The notes under the pieces: generated by a model
Told to the model about the DNA's origin: nothing
The model's input: the letters and a program-made list of their open reading frames with translations, nothing else
Databases searched by the model: none
Shown here: one piece after another, positions 48,279 to 57,018 of the stretch
Numbering within the stretch: the first letter of the stretch is position 1
Layout of the letters: every line of letters starts with the position of its first letter
Translations under genes and position numbers: made by a program
Assembly: GCA_003248805.1 (NCBI GenBank)
Contig: QFQY01000022.1
Location: 4,319 to 68,318 of the forward strand
From: Chelatococcus sp.
Lineage (GTDB): Bacteria > Pseudomonadota > Alphaproteobacteria > Rhizobiales > Beijerinckiaceae
DNA: 64,000 bases
Direction of reading: 5' to 3'

Positions 48279-49661
48279 TCAACCGACCGCGTTGCCCTCC
48301 ACCCGCACGCCTGCCGCCCTCGTGTCCCACGCCTTCGTCAGGTCGCCGGTGACGGGCTTGCCGTATTCCGTGCCGACGACGGCACCTTTCGTCGACTCCG
48401 CGATGACGTTGTTGGCGACGAGCGCGTTGCGCTCCTTCGGCACGAGCGAGACGGAGACGCCGATGCCGGTGCGGCGCACGATGTTGCCCGTGGCTGCGAG
48501 GTTGCGCATGCCCCAGGACCAGCCGAGCGAGATCCCGATCTCGCTGGTATCCTCGATGACGTTGCCGGTGACGGCGGCCTCGGCCTCGACATGCACGCCG
48601 ATGCCCCCGACAGGTGCCTTGCCATGGGGCGCGACGGCCCGCCTGGCGCGGCGGATGACGTTGCCTGAAAAGACCGAGAGCCGGCCGCCATGGTCGAGAT
48701 TGGTGATGTCCGCGCCCTGGGCGCAGTCCTCGACGAGGTTGTTGGCGATGATCGCGCCCTCGAAGGCGAATTCGCAGTAGAGCGCGACTTCGCCGCAGCG
48801 CCGGCCCTGATTGCCGAGGATCTGCACGCCCGAGCCGGAATTGTTGCGGATGAAGCTCATGGCGCAGTCGCGCAGCGTGTTGCCCTCGATGATGACGCCG
48901 CCCGCGCGATAGAGGCTGATGCCGTTGCCGTTGGGGCCGTCGCCGCCGGCATCGGCGCGGATCCGGGCGAGGCTGTTGGCGCGCACCAGCGAATTGTCGT
49001 CGCCCGCCTGGCTGCGCCAGATCTGGATGCCGTTGTTGCCGCAATCCTCGACGCGGTTCTGTTCGATGGCGAGACCGCGCGAATCGAGCGAGAACACGGC
49101 CGATTCCCGCATCCGGCCGAAGCGGTTCTGCCGGACATTGCCGCCACAGCCCGTCAGCACGAGCCCGACCGAGCCGGCCTCCGCGAAGGCGCACTGCGCG
49201 ATCGCCAGTTCCGCGACGCCCTCGGCCTCCACGAGGCCGGCGCGCTGCGGCGCGGGAATGTCGAGCCCGTCGAAGCTCAATCCGGTCAGGGTCGCCTGCG
49301 CCAGCCCCCGCGCGGTCAGGATCGCCCGGCCGTTCGCCGAGACGAGCCGCGTCGATCCGGGGACGCCGGTGAGATGGACGCCGTCGGGCAGCTCGACTCC
49401 GGCGACGCGATAGCGCCCCGGCGCCAGCAGCAGCGGTGACCGCCGCCGCGCCGCCTCCGCCAATGCGTTCCGCAGCCGGCGCGACTGATCCTCCGTGGCT
49501 CCCGGCACCAGCCCGAACTGCGCCGCGTCGAGCCCGAACCAGCCGGACACCGCAGGCATCGCGGCGGGTTTTGCGGCGAGCCGATGCGGAGTGAGCGAGG
49601 CTGTGCCGAAAACGGCCGCCCCGAGCAGGGCGCGCCGTGAAAGCGCCTGCGAATCCGCCAT
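48279..49661 (-). CDS. Tat-exported parallel beta-helix protein (TIGR03808-like)
   Basis: A 460-residue secreted protein. The signal peptide has SRRALLGAAVFG, a twin-arginine motif. After a pectate-lyase-like entry (ALAEAARRRSPLLLAPGRYRV) the chain is a series of about 20-25-residue rungs, such as GLAIEQNRVEDCGNNGIQIW and GGVIIEGNTLRDCAMSFIRN, each with N-V/I-x-x-C or N-x-I patterns that build a right-handed beta helix. The family is found in Rhizobiales and has no known function. A role in binding or cutting an extracellular polysaccharide is only suggested by fold. It is not part of an evident operon. Confidence 0.85.
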   Translation of the reverse strand: MADSQALSRRALLGAAVFGTASLTPHRLAAKPAAMPAVSGWFGLDAAQFGLVPGATEDQSRRLRNALAEAARRRSPLLLAPGRYRVAGVELPDGVHLTGVPGSTRLVSANGRAILTARGLAQATLTGLSFDGLDIPAPQRAGLVEAEGVAELAIAQCAFAEAGSVGLVLTGCGGNVRQNRFGRMRESAVFSLDSRGLAIEQNRVEDCGNNGIQIWRSQAGDDNSLVRANSLARIRADAGGDGPNGNGISLYRAGGVIIEGNTLRDCAMSFIRNNSGSGVQILGNQGRRCGEVALYCEFAFEGAIIANNLVEDCAQGADITNLDHGGRLSVFSGNVIRRARRAVAPHGKAPVGGIGVHVEAEAAVTGNVIEDTSEIGISLGWSWGMRNLAATGNIVRRTGIGVSVSLVPKERNALVANNVIAESTKGAVVGTEYGKPVTGDLTKAWDTRAAGVRVEGNAVG

Positions 49662-49746
49662 GGAGACCTCCCGGCCGCCATCGCTTCAAATCGCGTGCCG
49701 GAGGCGCTGTCCCGATCCGGTACGGCTCGGCCTCCCTTCGCAAAGT

Positions 49747-49796
49747 CGAGCCCGCATCCCGAGGAGCCGCGAAGCGGCGCCTCGACGGAGGGGCTC
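49747..49796. repeat. Decayed palindromic intergenic repeat
   Basis: GAGCCCGCATCCCGAGGAGC, then GCCGCGAAGCGGC hairpin and GGGGCTC. A degraded relative of the CCTCATCCTGAGGAGC family at 27531-27645 and 57019-57067. It lies in the 155-base gap between the pyroglutamyl peptidase and the beta-helix genes. Confidence 0.55.
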
Positions 49797-49816
49797 CGGG
49801 AGCCGGCAGCCGTCTT

Positions 49817-50440
49817 TCAGCGCGATCGCCGCGCGAGATCGCGGCCGACCGCGGCGAGCGCGGCGGAGAGAGCCGCAATGCCCGGCCGGAAGCCGGCGAC
49901 GCGATGCGCCGGGCGCGAGCCCGGAGCGGGGCGCAGCCAGGGCACATGGATGAAGATCGCCGGTGCGCCCGTCTTCGCGCTCCAGGCCAGCGTCTCGGCA
50001 TAGCTCGCGTCGCAGAGATAGCGGCCGGCCGAGGGCGAGAGGCGGCAGCGGATGCCGGCGCGCCGCAGGGCGGCGAGCGCCGTGTCGACATCGCCGCTGG
50101 CGCGCATCGGCAGGCTGCGCGAGGAGGCCGCGGGCTTCGCACCCGGTGTCCCCCCGGTGGAGTCGGGGTGCAGCAGGCTCGCCCGGCCGCGCGCGAAACG
50201 CTCCACCCGCACATTGCGGGCGCGTGCGGCGAGCCCGAGCATGAGCACGGCCTTCGGACGCTCGCCCGCGAGATGACGCCGCAAGGTCGGCAGGCCGCCC
50301 GAATAGCTCGTCTCCAGCACCAGCGCGCGGGCGTCGAGCCCGGCCCGGCGAAGCCGTGTCGCCACGGCCCGCGCCAGCGCCGTGGTCGGGTTGACGTGCA
50401 CGCCGGGGAAAGGGAGGAAGCCGGTCACGAGGATGTCCAT
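49817..50440 (-). CDS. pcp: Pyroglutamyl peptidase I-like (family C15)
   Basis: A 207-residue cysteine peptidase fold. The N-terminus MDILVTGFLPFPGVHVNPTT is typical. The catalytic Glu fits RNVRVERFA, the Cys fits GRYLCDASYAE and the His fits FIHVPWL. It would remove N-terminal pyroglutamate from peptides. The copy is somewhat short and diverged in the middle (TGGTPGAKPAASSRSLPM replaces the usual loop), so a changed substrate range is possible. It starts eight bases after meaB ends and probably shares its message, although a link between the two functions is not known. Confidence 0.8.
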   Translation of the reverse strand: MDILVTGFLPFPGVHVNPTTALARAVATRLRRAGLDARALVLETSYSGGLPTLRRHLAGERPKAVLMLGLAARARNVRVERFARGRASLLHPDSTGGTPGAKPAASSRSLPMRASGDVDTALAALRRAGIRCRLSPSAGRYLCDASYAETLAWSAKTGAPAIFIHVPWLRPAPGSRPAHRVAGFRPGIAALSAALAAVGRDLARRSR

Positions 50441-50448
50441 GTCGTCAC

Positions 50449-51435
50449 CTAGAGCCCGAGTGCGCCGGCGATCTCGTCCGCCGCCATCGTCGCGGTCAGT
50501 TCGCCCGCCGCGACGGCCTTTTCCAGCTCCGGCGCGCGCGCCTTCAGGGCGGGGTCGCTGCGGAGCTTTTCCTGAAGGCGGTCCTGCACCATCGCCCACA
50601 TCCACTTCACATCCTGCCTGTGCCGCTTCTCGGCGATCAGCCCCTTCGCCTCGTGGCGTAAGCGGTAGTCGACGACGCGCTCCCACAGCGCGTCCAGCCC
50701 TTCGCCGGTCAGGCCCGAGATCGTGACCGCCGGCGTCGACCACAGGGCGGAGGAGGGGGCCAGGATGTTGAGCGCGGCCTTGTATTGAACCGCCGCCGCC
50801 CGCGCCGCCGCCGCGCCCGCGCCATCGGCCTTGTTGACCGCGATCATGTCGGCGAGCTCGATGATGCCCTTCTTGATGCCCTGCAGTTCGTCGCCGGCAT
50901 TGGGCAGCATCAGCACGAGGAAGAAATCGGTCAGGTCCGCGACCGCCGTCTCCGACTGGCCGACGCCGACCGTCTCCACCAGCACGACGTCGAAGCCGGC
51001 TGCCTCGCAGAGCAGCATCGTCTCGCGCGTCTTCGCGGCGACGCCGCCCAGCGTGCCCGAGGAGGGGGAGGGCCGGATATAGGCGTTGGGGTCGATCGCG
51101 AGGCGGGCCATCCTGGTCTTGTCGCCGAGGATCGAGCCTCCGGTCCGGCTGGACGAGGGGTCGACCGCGAGCACGGCGACCTTGTGCCCCTTCGCCGTCA
51201 GGAGGCTGCCGAGCGCGTCGATGGTGGTCGACTTGCCGACGCCGGGCACGCCTGTGATGCCGACGCGGATCGCCTTGCCGGTGTGCGGCAGCAGGCTCTG
51301 GACGAGCCGGCGTGCCTGCTCGCGATGGTCCGCCCGTCGCGACTCGACCAGCGTGATCGCCCGCGCCAGGGCCGGTCGCTCGCCGGCGAGGATCGCATCG
51401 TGCAGGGCGTCTGCGGGAGGGGAATGGTCGGCCAT
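50449..51435 (-). CDS. meaB: Methylmalonyl-CoA mutase-associated GTPase MeaB
   Basis: A 328-residue G3E GTPase. P-loop GVPGVGKST lies near residue 65, switch region AVDPSSSRTGGSILGDKTRM follows, then VETVGVGQSE (Walker B/G3) and VNKADG (NKxD base recognition). MeaB loads and protects adenosylcobalamin on methylmalonyl-CoA mutase. That enzyme is encoded 11 kb away at the right edge of this window rather than adjacent. The start at 51435 (MADHSPPADAL) is chosen over a frame extension to 51474. Confidence 0.94.
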   Translation of the reverse strand: MADHSPPADALHDAILAGERPALARAITLVESRRADHREQARRLVQSLLPHTGKAIRVGITGVPGVGKSTTIDALGSLLTAKGHKVAVLAVDPSSSRTGGSILGDKTRMARLAIDPNAYIRPSPSSGTLGGVAAKTRETMLLCEAAGFDVVLVETVGVGQSETAVADLTDFFLVLMLPNAGDELQGIKKGIIELADMIAVNKADGAGAAAARAAAVQYKAALNILAPSSALWSTPAVTISGLTGEGLDALWERVVDYRLRHEAKGLIAEKRHRQDVKWMWAMVQDRLQEKLRSDPALKARAPELEKAVAAGELTATMAADEIAGALGL

Positions 51436-51539
51436 CAGGTCAAGTAGCAACGCGGCCGGGCCGGCGACAAGCACGACGCTTCATCACTGTGTCATGGATG
51501 CCTCTTGATCATGCGTCTCGTCGGTGAGACGAGTGCGCC

Positions 51540-52694
51540 ATGAGCCGAAGGTCGTTGCGGTTGAGACTATCTGCCCTTGTGGTGCTGGCCGTCGCGCTGG
51601 CGGCTTGCGGTACGCCGCGCACGCTGTTGCTGGCTAAGCCGGACGCTTCGCAGGTCGCCGGCAAGGTCGAGGTCTTCGTCGCCACCACGCGCAAGAGTGC
51701 CGACGAACCCCAGTATTTCAGCGGCGAGCGCGGCGCGCGCCTCGCCTTCGCCAAGCTCGACGTCACGATCCCCAAGGGACACAAGACCGGCGAACTCGAG
51801 CTGCCTTCGAGCGGGACGCCCGATCCTGCGGTCCATTTCGCGGTGACCGACATCAAGCGGCTCGATCTCGCGCCGATCGTCGCCGATGTCCGGCGCGAGA
51901 TCATGAGCCGCCCCGCCTCGGAGCGGGACGTGCTGGTGTTCGTCCACGGCTACAACACGAACTTCGCCGACGCCGCCTACCGCTTCGCGCAGATCGTCTA
52001 CGATTCGGGCTTCAAGGGCGTGCCGGTGCTCTTCACCTGGCCGTCCCGCGGCGAGTTGCTGCAATACCCCTATGACCGCGAGAGCACGTTCTATTCGCGG
52101 GATTTCCTCGAGCTGAACCTTCGCGCCATCGCGCGCGATCTCGGCCCTTCGCGGATCGACGTGCTCGCCCACTCCATGGGCACGATGCTGACGCTCGAAA
52201 CGCTGCGCCAGGCGGCGATCCGGGGCGACGGCACGTTCGGCGGCAAGCTGCGCGACGTCATGCTCGCTGCGCCGGACGTCGATGTCGACGTCTTCAAGAC
52301 GCAGATGCGCGAGATCAGGCGGCCGGTGACCGTTTTCGTTTCGGCTGACGACCGGGCTCTGGACTTCTCCCGGCGTTTCGCCGGGGACAAGACGAGGCTC
52401 GGCGCGCTTTCGGCGAACGACAAGGACACCATCGCCGACATCGAGAAGCTCGGCGTCACGATCATCGACCTCTCGGAAGAGAATTCGGGCGACAGCCTGA
52501 ATCACGGCAAGTTCGCCTCGTCCCCGAAGGTCGTGAAGCTCATCGGCGAGCGCCTGAAGGAGGACAAGGGCATCGCGATCGCCGGGCCCCGGTTCGGCGA
52601 CCGGCTGGGCGACATCGCCGGCGGCCTCGTCGGGACGGTGGGCTCGACCGTCGATCTCGTCGTCACGACGCCGCGAACGCTTTCAGGGCGCTGA
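51540..52694 (+). CDS. Exported alpha/beta hydrolase lipoprotein (DUF900-like), first paralogue
   Basis: A 384-residue predicted lipoprotein with lipobox LAAC and cysteine at about residue 23. The hydrolase core contains VFVHGYNTNFADAAYR, an oxyanion-region motif of the DUF900 group, VLFTWPSRGELLQYPYDRES and the nucleophile elbow LAHSMGTML near residue 215. The likely acid and histidine are in SADDRALDFSRR and SLNHGKF. The product should be tethered to a membrane and face the periplasm. Substrate is unknown. A related gene follows 93 bases later with the same motif order, so the two arose by duplication. Confidence 0.85.
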   Translation: MSRRSLRLRLSALVVLAVALAACGTPRTLLLAKPDASQVAGKVEVFVATTRKSADEPQYFSGERGARLAFAKLDVTIPKGHKTGELELPSSGTPDPAVHFAVTDIKRLDLAPIVADVRREIMSRPASERDVLVFVHGYNTNFADAAYRFAQIVYDSGFKGVPVLFTWPSRGELLQYPYDRESTFYSRDFLELNLRAIARDLGPSRIDVLAHSMGTMLTLETLRQAAIRGDGTFGGKLRDVMLAAPDVDVDVFKTQMREIRRPVTVFVSADDRALDFSRRFAGDKTRLGALSANDKDTIADIEKLGVTIIDLSEENSGDSLNHGKFASSPKVVKLIGERLKEDKGIAIAGPRFGDRLGDIAGGLVGTVGSTVDLVVTTPRTLSGR

Positions 52695-52787
52695 ATCACG
52701 CGGCGGTCAAATTATGGCCGTGTTGACCTGTCGATAAGAGGCGGCCGGTATGCCGGCCCAGTTCCAAACCGATCGGTCCACGCCACC

Positions 52788-53798
52788 ATGTCCGCTTCGC
52801 GGCCCACGCTCTCGCGCCGTCAGATCTCGCTCCTCGGCCTCATGTCGCTCGGCCTGTCGGCCTGCGCGCAGACGGAGGCCGCCGTCTCGCCCTTTTCCGA
52901 GCCCGAGCGTGCCGATTATTCGGCGCTGGGCAAGGAATCGACCTTGCTCGTCGTCACGACGCGGCAATCGACCGGCGGCGTGGCGCCCTTCTTCAGTTCG
53001 GACCGCGGACCGCTGACCTTCGCGGAAGTGCGCCTCGCGCCGCCCGGGAGAGGCATCGCCGGGCGTGTCTCCTCGGCGGTCAGCGGCGACTGGGCGGTGC
53101 TGAACGTCGGCCGCACGACCACGACGAGCCCGGTGCGGGCTCTCGCCGACGCCACGACCGGCCGCGACGTGCTGCTCTACGTCCATGGCTACAACGAGAC
53201 CTTCGAATCGGCCGCGCGCAGCGCCGGCCAGCTGTCGCACTCGCTGGAGTTCCAGGGGCGCACCGCGCTCTTCACCTGGCCCTCGGGCGGCAAGCTGCTC
53301 GACTATGCCTATGATCGGGAGAGCGCGCTCTGGTCACGCGATGCGTTCCAGCAGACGCTGCGAGGCCTCCTGACCAGCCCGACCGTCGGCCGCGTCCACA
53401 TCGTCGCGCATTCGATGGGCACCTTCCTGACCGTCGAGGGCCTGCGCGAGATGCGCGACATGCCCGAGCTCTATGCCCGCATCGGCGCCGTGGTGCTGGC
53501 CTCTCCTGACATCGACATCGATTCCTTCGAGCAGACGGTGTCCAAGCTCGGTCCTCTCGCCCACCGGATGACGCTGATCGTCGACCCCGGCGATCGCGCG
53601 CTCGCCGTCTCCGCGCGCATCGCCGGCGGCGTCACGCGGGCCGGCGCCGCCGACCGCGCGCGCCTCGAGGCGCTGGGCGTGCGCGTCGCCGACACCTCGA
53701 TCGTCGGCGGCTGGAGCATGCTGCGCCATGATCTCTTCCTGTCCGACGGGCAGGTCACGCAGGTGGTGCGCCGGGCCATGGAGCGCGGCGGTTCCTGA
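52788..53798 (+). CDS. Exported alpha/beta hydrolase lipoprotein (DUF900-like), second paralogue
   Basis: A 336-residue protein. The N-terminus SRRQISLLGLMSLGLSAC combines a twin-arginine-like motif with a lipobox (Cys about 26), so it may be a Tat-dependent lipoprotein. Motifs mirror the upstream paralogue: LYVHGYNETFESAAR, ALFTWPSGGKLLDYAYDRES, the nucleophile elbow VAHSMGTFL, and the putative acid in VDPGDRALAVSAR with a late LRHDLFL. The hydrolase fold is sound, but substrate is unknown. The intergenic segment before it holds the inverted pair GGTCAAATTATGGCC / TGTTGACC and no clear terminator. Confidence 0.85.
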   Translation: MSASRPTLSRRQISLLGLMSLGLSACAQTEAAVSPFSEPERADYSALGKESTLLVVTTRQSTGGVAPFFSSDRGPLTFAEVRLAPPGRGIAGRVSSAVSGDWAVLNVGRTTTTSPVRALADATTGRDVLLYVHGYNETFESAARSAGQLSHSLEFQGRTALFTWPSGGKLLDYAYDRESALWSRDAFQQTLRGLLTSPTVGRVHIVAHSMGTFLTVEGLREMRDMPELYARIGAVVLASPDIDIDSFEQTVSKLGPLAHRMTLIVDPGDRALAVSARIAGGVTRAGAADRARLEALGVRVADTSIVGGWSMLRHDLFLSDGQVTQVVRRAMERGGS

Positions 53799-53861
53799 GC
53801 GGCTTGCCGCCGCCCGCGTTCCGGCGCAGCATCGCCCCGTCGGAATGGCGAGAGGCGGTTG

Positions 53862-54752
53862 ATGCGATTCACGGCGGCTTTCGTCTCGCTCCTTCTCCTG
53901 TCCGGGGCGCCCGTCCCGGCGCATGACCTGACTCCCTTTCAGGAGCCGGGGCCGAGCCACGTCCTGCATCGTGACGTCTCGCCCTCGGGCGAGGAGACGA
54001 TCAACGTCGAGACCTATGTCGCTCCCGCCTGCGCGGCGAAGCCGTGCCCGCTGGTGATCGCGATCCATGGCCTGAACCGTGACGCCGGCAGGGCCCGGGA
54101 CGAATGGATCGAGGCGGCCGATCGCTACGGCCTGATCGTCGCAGCTCCTCATTTCGACAGGGAGCGCTTCCCGACCCGGCTGTTCCAGCAGGGCGGCGTC
54201 CGCGATCGGCCGGACAGTGCCGGATGGGTTTTCGCGACCGTCGAGCGCTTCTTCGACCGCGCGCTCGCGAGCGGGCGCGTCGCTGGCACGGGCTATGTTC
54301 TCTTCGGCCATTCGGCCGGAGCGCAGTTCGTCCAGCGCATGGTCCTGTTCTCACCGCAGGCGCGGTTCTCGACGGCGGTGGCGGCCAATGCGGGCTATTA
54401 CACGCTGCCGGTCGGCAAGGAGGCGGCCGGCGGCTTCGACTATCCCTATTCGCTCGGCGCTACGCCACTGGCGGACGCGCCGCCGCGCGCTGCCTTCGCA
54501 CGCAGGATGCTGGTCATGCTGGGCGATCGCGACACCGATCCGGACCATGCGGCGCTCAACCGGTCGCGGGGCGCGCGAGCCCAGGGAGCGGACCGCTTCA
54601 CCCGCGGCCGGGATTTCATGACCGTGGCCTCGGCCGAGGCGGCACGGATCGGCGCGGCGCTGAACTGGCGGCAGATCGTCGTGCCCGGCGTCGCGCATGA
54701 GTCCGGAAAGATGGCTTCGGCGGCGGCGCAGGCCGTCTTCGGCGCGCCATGA
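53862..54752 (+). CDS. Exported alpha/beta hydrolase (PHB depolymerase/feruloyl esterase-like)
   Basis: A 296-residue protein with a short signal peptide (MRFTAAFVSLLLLSGAPVPA). LVIAIHGLNRDAG contains the oxyanion histidine, and the nucleophile elbow is LFGHSAGAQFV near residue 150. The acid is likely in MLGDRDTDPDH and the His in GVAHESGKM. The pattern resembles secreted carboxylesterases and depolymerases rather than the two preceding DUF900-type lipoproteins. ATG 53862 has GAGAGG six bases upstream; an in-frame TTG directly before it is less likely. It precedes the cystathionine gamma-synthase family gene by 79 bases. Confidence 0.8.
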   Translation: MRFTAAFVSLLLLSGAPVPAHDLTPFQEPGPSHVLHRDVSPSGEETINVETYVAPACAAKPCPLVIAIHGLNRDAGRARDEWIEAADRYGLIVAAPHFDRERFPTRLFQQGGVRDRPDSAGWVFATVERFFDRALASGRVAGTGYVLFGHSAGAQFVQRMVLFSPQARFSTAVAANAGYYTLPVGKEAAGGFDYPYSLGATPLADAPPRAAFARRMLVMLGDRDTDPDHAALNRSRGARAQGADRFTRGRDFMTVASAEAARIGAALNWRQIVVPGVAHESGKMASAAAQAVFGAP

Positions 54753-54831
54753 AAGACCCCAGTCGTGCCTGGCCCCTGCGTCGCGGAGGCGGGGGCAGCG
54801 CGAAGAGGCCGAGAAAAAGGGAGGAACGTCC

Positions 54832-56115
54832 GTGACCGAGGACAGCTACCACAAGGACAGGATCGCCAATCGCCGGCTCCACCCGGAAACCCTGATGATG
54901 GGCTACGGCTATTCCCCGGCGATGTCCGAAGGCTCGCTCAAGCCGCCGGTCTTCCTGACCTCCACCTTCGTCTTCGAGAACGCCCAGCAGGGCAAGGACT
55001 TCTTCGACCTGACCTCGGGCCGGCGACAGCTCAAGCCTGGCGAGAAGTCGGGACTGGTCTATTCCCGCTTCAACCACCCCAACATGGAAATCCTGGAGGA
55101 TCGCCTGGCGATCTGGGACGAGGCGGAGCGCTGCGCCGTCTTCGCCAGCGGCATGGCGGCGATCGCGACGACCTGCTTCGCCTTCCTGCGGCCCGGCGAC
55201 ACGATCCTCCACTCCCGCCCGCTCTATGGCGGCAGCGAGACGCTGCTGAAGAACCAGATGGGAGCGTTCGGCGTCACGCCCTTCGGCTTCACCGACGGTC
55301 TCGACGCCGCGCAGATGCGGGCGGTGGCGAAGGCCGCCGCCGCCAAGGGGCGCGTCGGGATGATCCTCGTCGAGACGCCGGCCAACCCGACGAACGGCCT
55401 CGTCGACCTCGCAGCCTGCAAGGCGATCGCCGACGAACTCGGCCAGTCGCAGGGCCATCGCCCGCCCGTCGTGGTCGACAACACCATGCTCGGGCCGAAA
55501 TACCAGAAACCGTTGCAGCAGGGCGCCGATCTCTCACTGCTCTCGCTGACGAAATATGTCGGCGGCCATTCCGACCTCGTCGGCGGTTCGATCAGCGGCT
55601 CCGACGCGCTGGTGCGGCAGGTCAAGGGCTGGCGCGGCTCGCTCGGCACGCAACTCGACCCGAATTCCTGCTGGATGCTGATGCGCTCGCTCGAGACGCT
55701 CGACATCCGCATGAGCCGCGCCAACGAGAATGCGAGGCTCGTCGCCGAGTATCTCGAAGGCCATCCGAAGGTGGCGAAGGTGCATTACCTCGGCAATCTG
55801 GCGCCGGACGATCCGCGCAAGCCCGTGTTCGACCGGCAGTGCACGGCGCCGGGCTCGACCTTCGCCTTCGACGTGAAGGGCGGGGAGAAGGAGGCCTTCG
55901 CGCTGCTCGACCATCTCCAGATCATGAAGCTCGCGGTCAGCCTCGGCGGAACCGAGACGCTGGTCTCGCATCCGGCCGCGATGACGCATTCGGGCGTCGC
56001 GCGGGAACTGCGCGAGGAGATCGGGCTCACCGACGCGCTGATCCGCATCTCCGTCGGCATCGAGAACATCGAGGACCTGATCTCCGATCTGGCGCAGGCT
56101 TTCGAGGCCGTGTGA
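54832..56115 (+). CDS. Cystathionine gamma-synthase/methionine gamma-lyase family PLP enzyme
   Basis: A 427-residue PLP enzyme. Family segments are YSRFNHPNMEILEDRLA, VFASGMAAIATTC, the substrate-channel LVETPANPTNGLVD and the PLP lysine in SLTKYVGGHSDLVGG. SLGGTETLVSHPAAMTHSG near the end is the usual C-terminal signature. Whether it makes cystathionine or cleaves methionine/homocysteine cannot be decided from sequence alone. The GTG start at 54832 has GGGAGG about seven bases upstream. The next gene's GTG overlaps its TGA stop, giving tight coupling to a lytic transglycosylase gene, an unexpected partner. Confidence 0.88.
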   Translation: MTEDSYHKDRIANRRLHPETLMMGYGYSPAMSEGSLKPPVFLTSTFVFENAQQGKDFFDLTSGRRQLKPGEKSGLVYSRFNHPNMEILEDRLAIWDEAERCAVFASGMAAIATTCFAFLRPGDTILHSRPLYGGSETLLKNQMGAFGVTPFGFTDGLDAAQMRAVAKAAAAKGRVGMILVETPANPTNGLVDLAACKAIADELGQSQGHRPPVVVDNTMLGPKYQKPLQQGADLSLLSLTKYVGGHSDLVGGSISGSDALVRQVKGWRGSLGTQLDPNSCWMLMRSLETLDIRMSRANENARLVAEYLEGHPKVAKVHYLGNLAPDDPRKPVFDRQCTAPGSTFAFDVKGGEKEAFALLDHLQIMKLAVSLGGTETLVSHPAAMTHSGVARELREEIGLTDALIRISVGIENIEDLISDLAQAFEAV

Positions 56116-56957
56116 TCCGGACGCTCGGCCGCATACTTTGCCGCATCCTTGGCAGCGCTCTCCTGGGTGCGGTGCTCTGCGCGCCGATGGCTTCGGCCGA
56201 GGAGAGCACCGCGCAGACGATCTGCCGGCTGATCGAGGCGGCGGCTCAGGTGCATGACCTGCCGAGCGCGTTCTTCACCCGCTTGATCTGGCGGGAGAGC
56301 AGCTTTCGCCCTCATGTCACCAGCCGCGCCGGGGCTCAGGGCATCGCGCAGTTCATGCCCGGCACGGCGCGCGAGCGCAGCGTGTCGGACCCGTTCGATC
56401 CCGAGGTGGCGATTCCGGCTTCCGCCGCGTTTCTGGCGGAGCTGAAGAAGCGCTTCGGCAATCTCGGCCTCGCGGCGGCGGCCTATAACGCCGGGCCCAA
56501 CCGTGTGGCGCGCTGGCTCGCGGAGGGAGGAGGGCTGCCGTTGGAGACCCGCGGCTATGTCCGCTTCGTGACCGGCCGCTCGGCGGAGGAGTGGCGCCCC
56601 GAGGCAGGGCAGGTGCCCGTCGAGCCGCCCGCCACGTCGGACTGCCTGACGGTGGTCGCCTCCATCCGCGTGACCGAGCCCGCGATCCTGATCGAGGGGG
56701 CCTATGCGCCCTTCGGTGTCCAGCTCGCGGGCAATCCGTCGAAGGCGCGTGCGGTCGCGGCCTATCAAAGGGTGGTCGCTCGTTTCCCTGCGCTGCTGGC
56801 GGAGAAGCCGACGCTGGTCCTCGGATCGTCCGTGCCGGGGCGGGGCCGGGGACGCTTCTACCGCGTCCGCCTGCCGGCGCAGACGCTCAAGGAGGCGAGC
56901 CTGTTCTGCAATCGCCTGCGGCAGGCCGGCGGAAGCTGCGCGGTGCTGCGCAACTGA
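56112..56957 (+). CDS. Lytic transglycosylase with C-terminal SPOR-like domain
   Basis: A 281-residue exported enzyme. A signal peptide ends near ASA (residue about 26). The SLT domain has IWRESSFRPHVTSRAGAQGI (catalytic Glu in RESSF), AQFMPGTA and AAAYNAGPNRVARWL. The C-terminal 65 residues (GRFYRVRLPAQTLKEASLFC to CAVLR) look like a SPOR peptidoglycan-binding domain. It cleaves glycan strands in the periplasm and may act at sites of wall remodelling. The GTG start at 56112 overlaps the upstream stop codon by four bases. Longer open frames through the preceding gene are chance. Confidence 0.88.
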   Translation: MIRTLGRILCRILGSALLGAVLCAPMASAEESTAQTICRLIEAAAQVHDLPSAFFTRLIWRESSFRPHVTSRAGAQGIAQFMPGTARERSVSDPFDPEVAIPASAAFLAELKKRFGNLGLAAAAYNAGPNRVARWLAEGGGLPLETRGYVRFVTGRSAEEWRPEAGQVPVEPPATSDCLTVVASIRVTEPAILIEGAYAPFGVQLAGNPSKARAVAAYQRVVARFPALLAEKPTLVLGSSVPGRGRGRFYRVRLPAQTLKEASLFCNRLRQAGGSCAVLRN

Positions 56958-57018
56958 GCGGCTTTGCCGGAGCCATCGACCCCTCAGTCCTCATCCTGAG
57001 CGTCTGACAGAAGATTCC

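Noticed and set aside
54765..56957. Possible 730-residue fusion ending in the lytic transglycosylase
   Set aside because: The first part is the PLP enzyme gene read out of frame. The transglycosylase has a GTG start and signal peptide at 56112.
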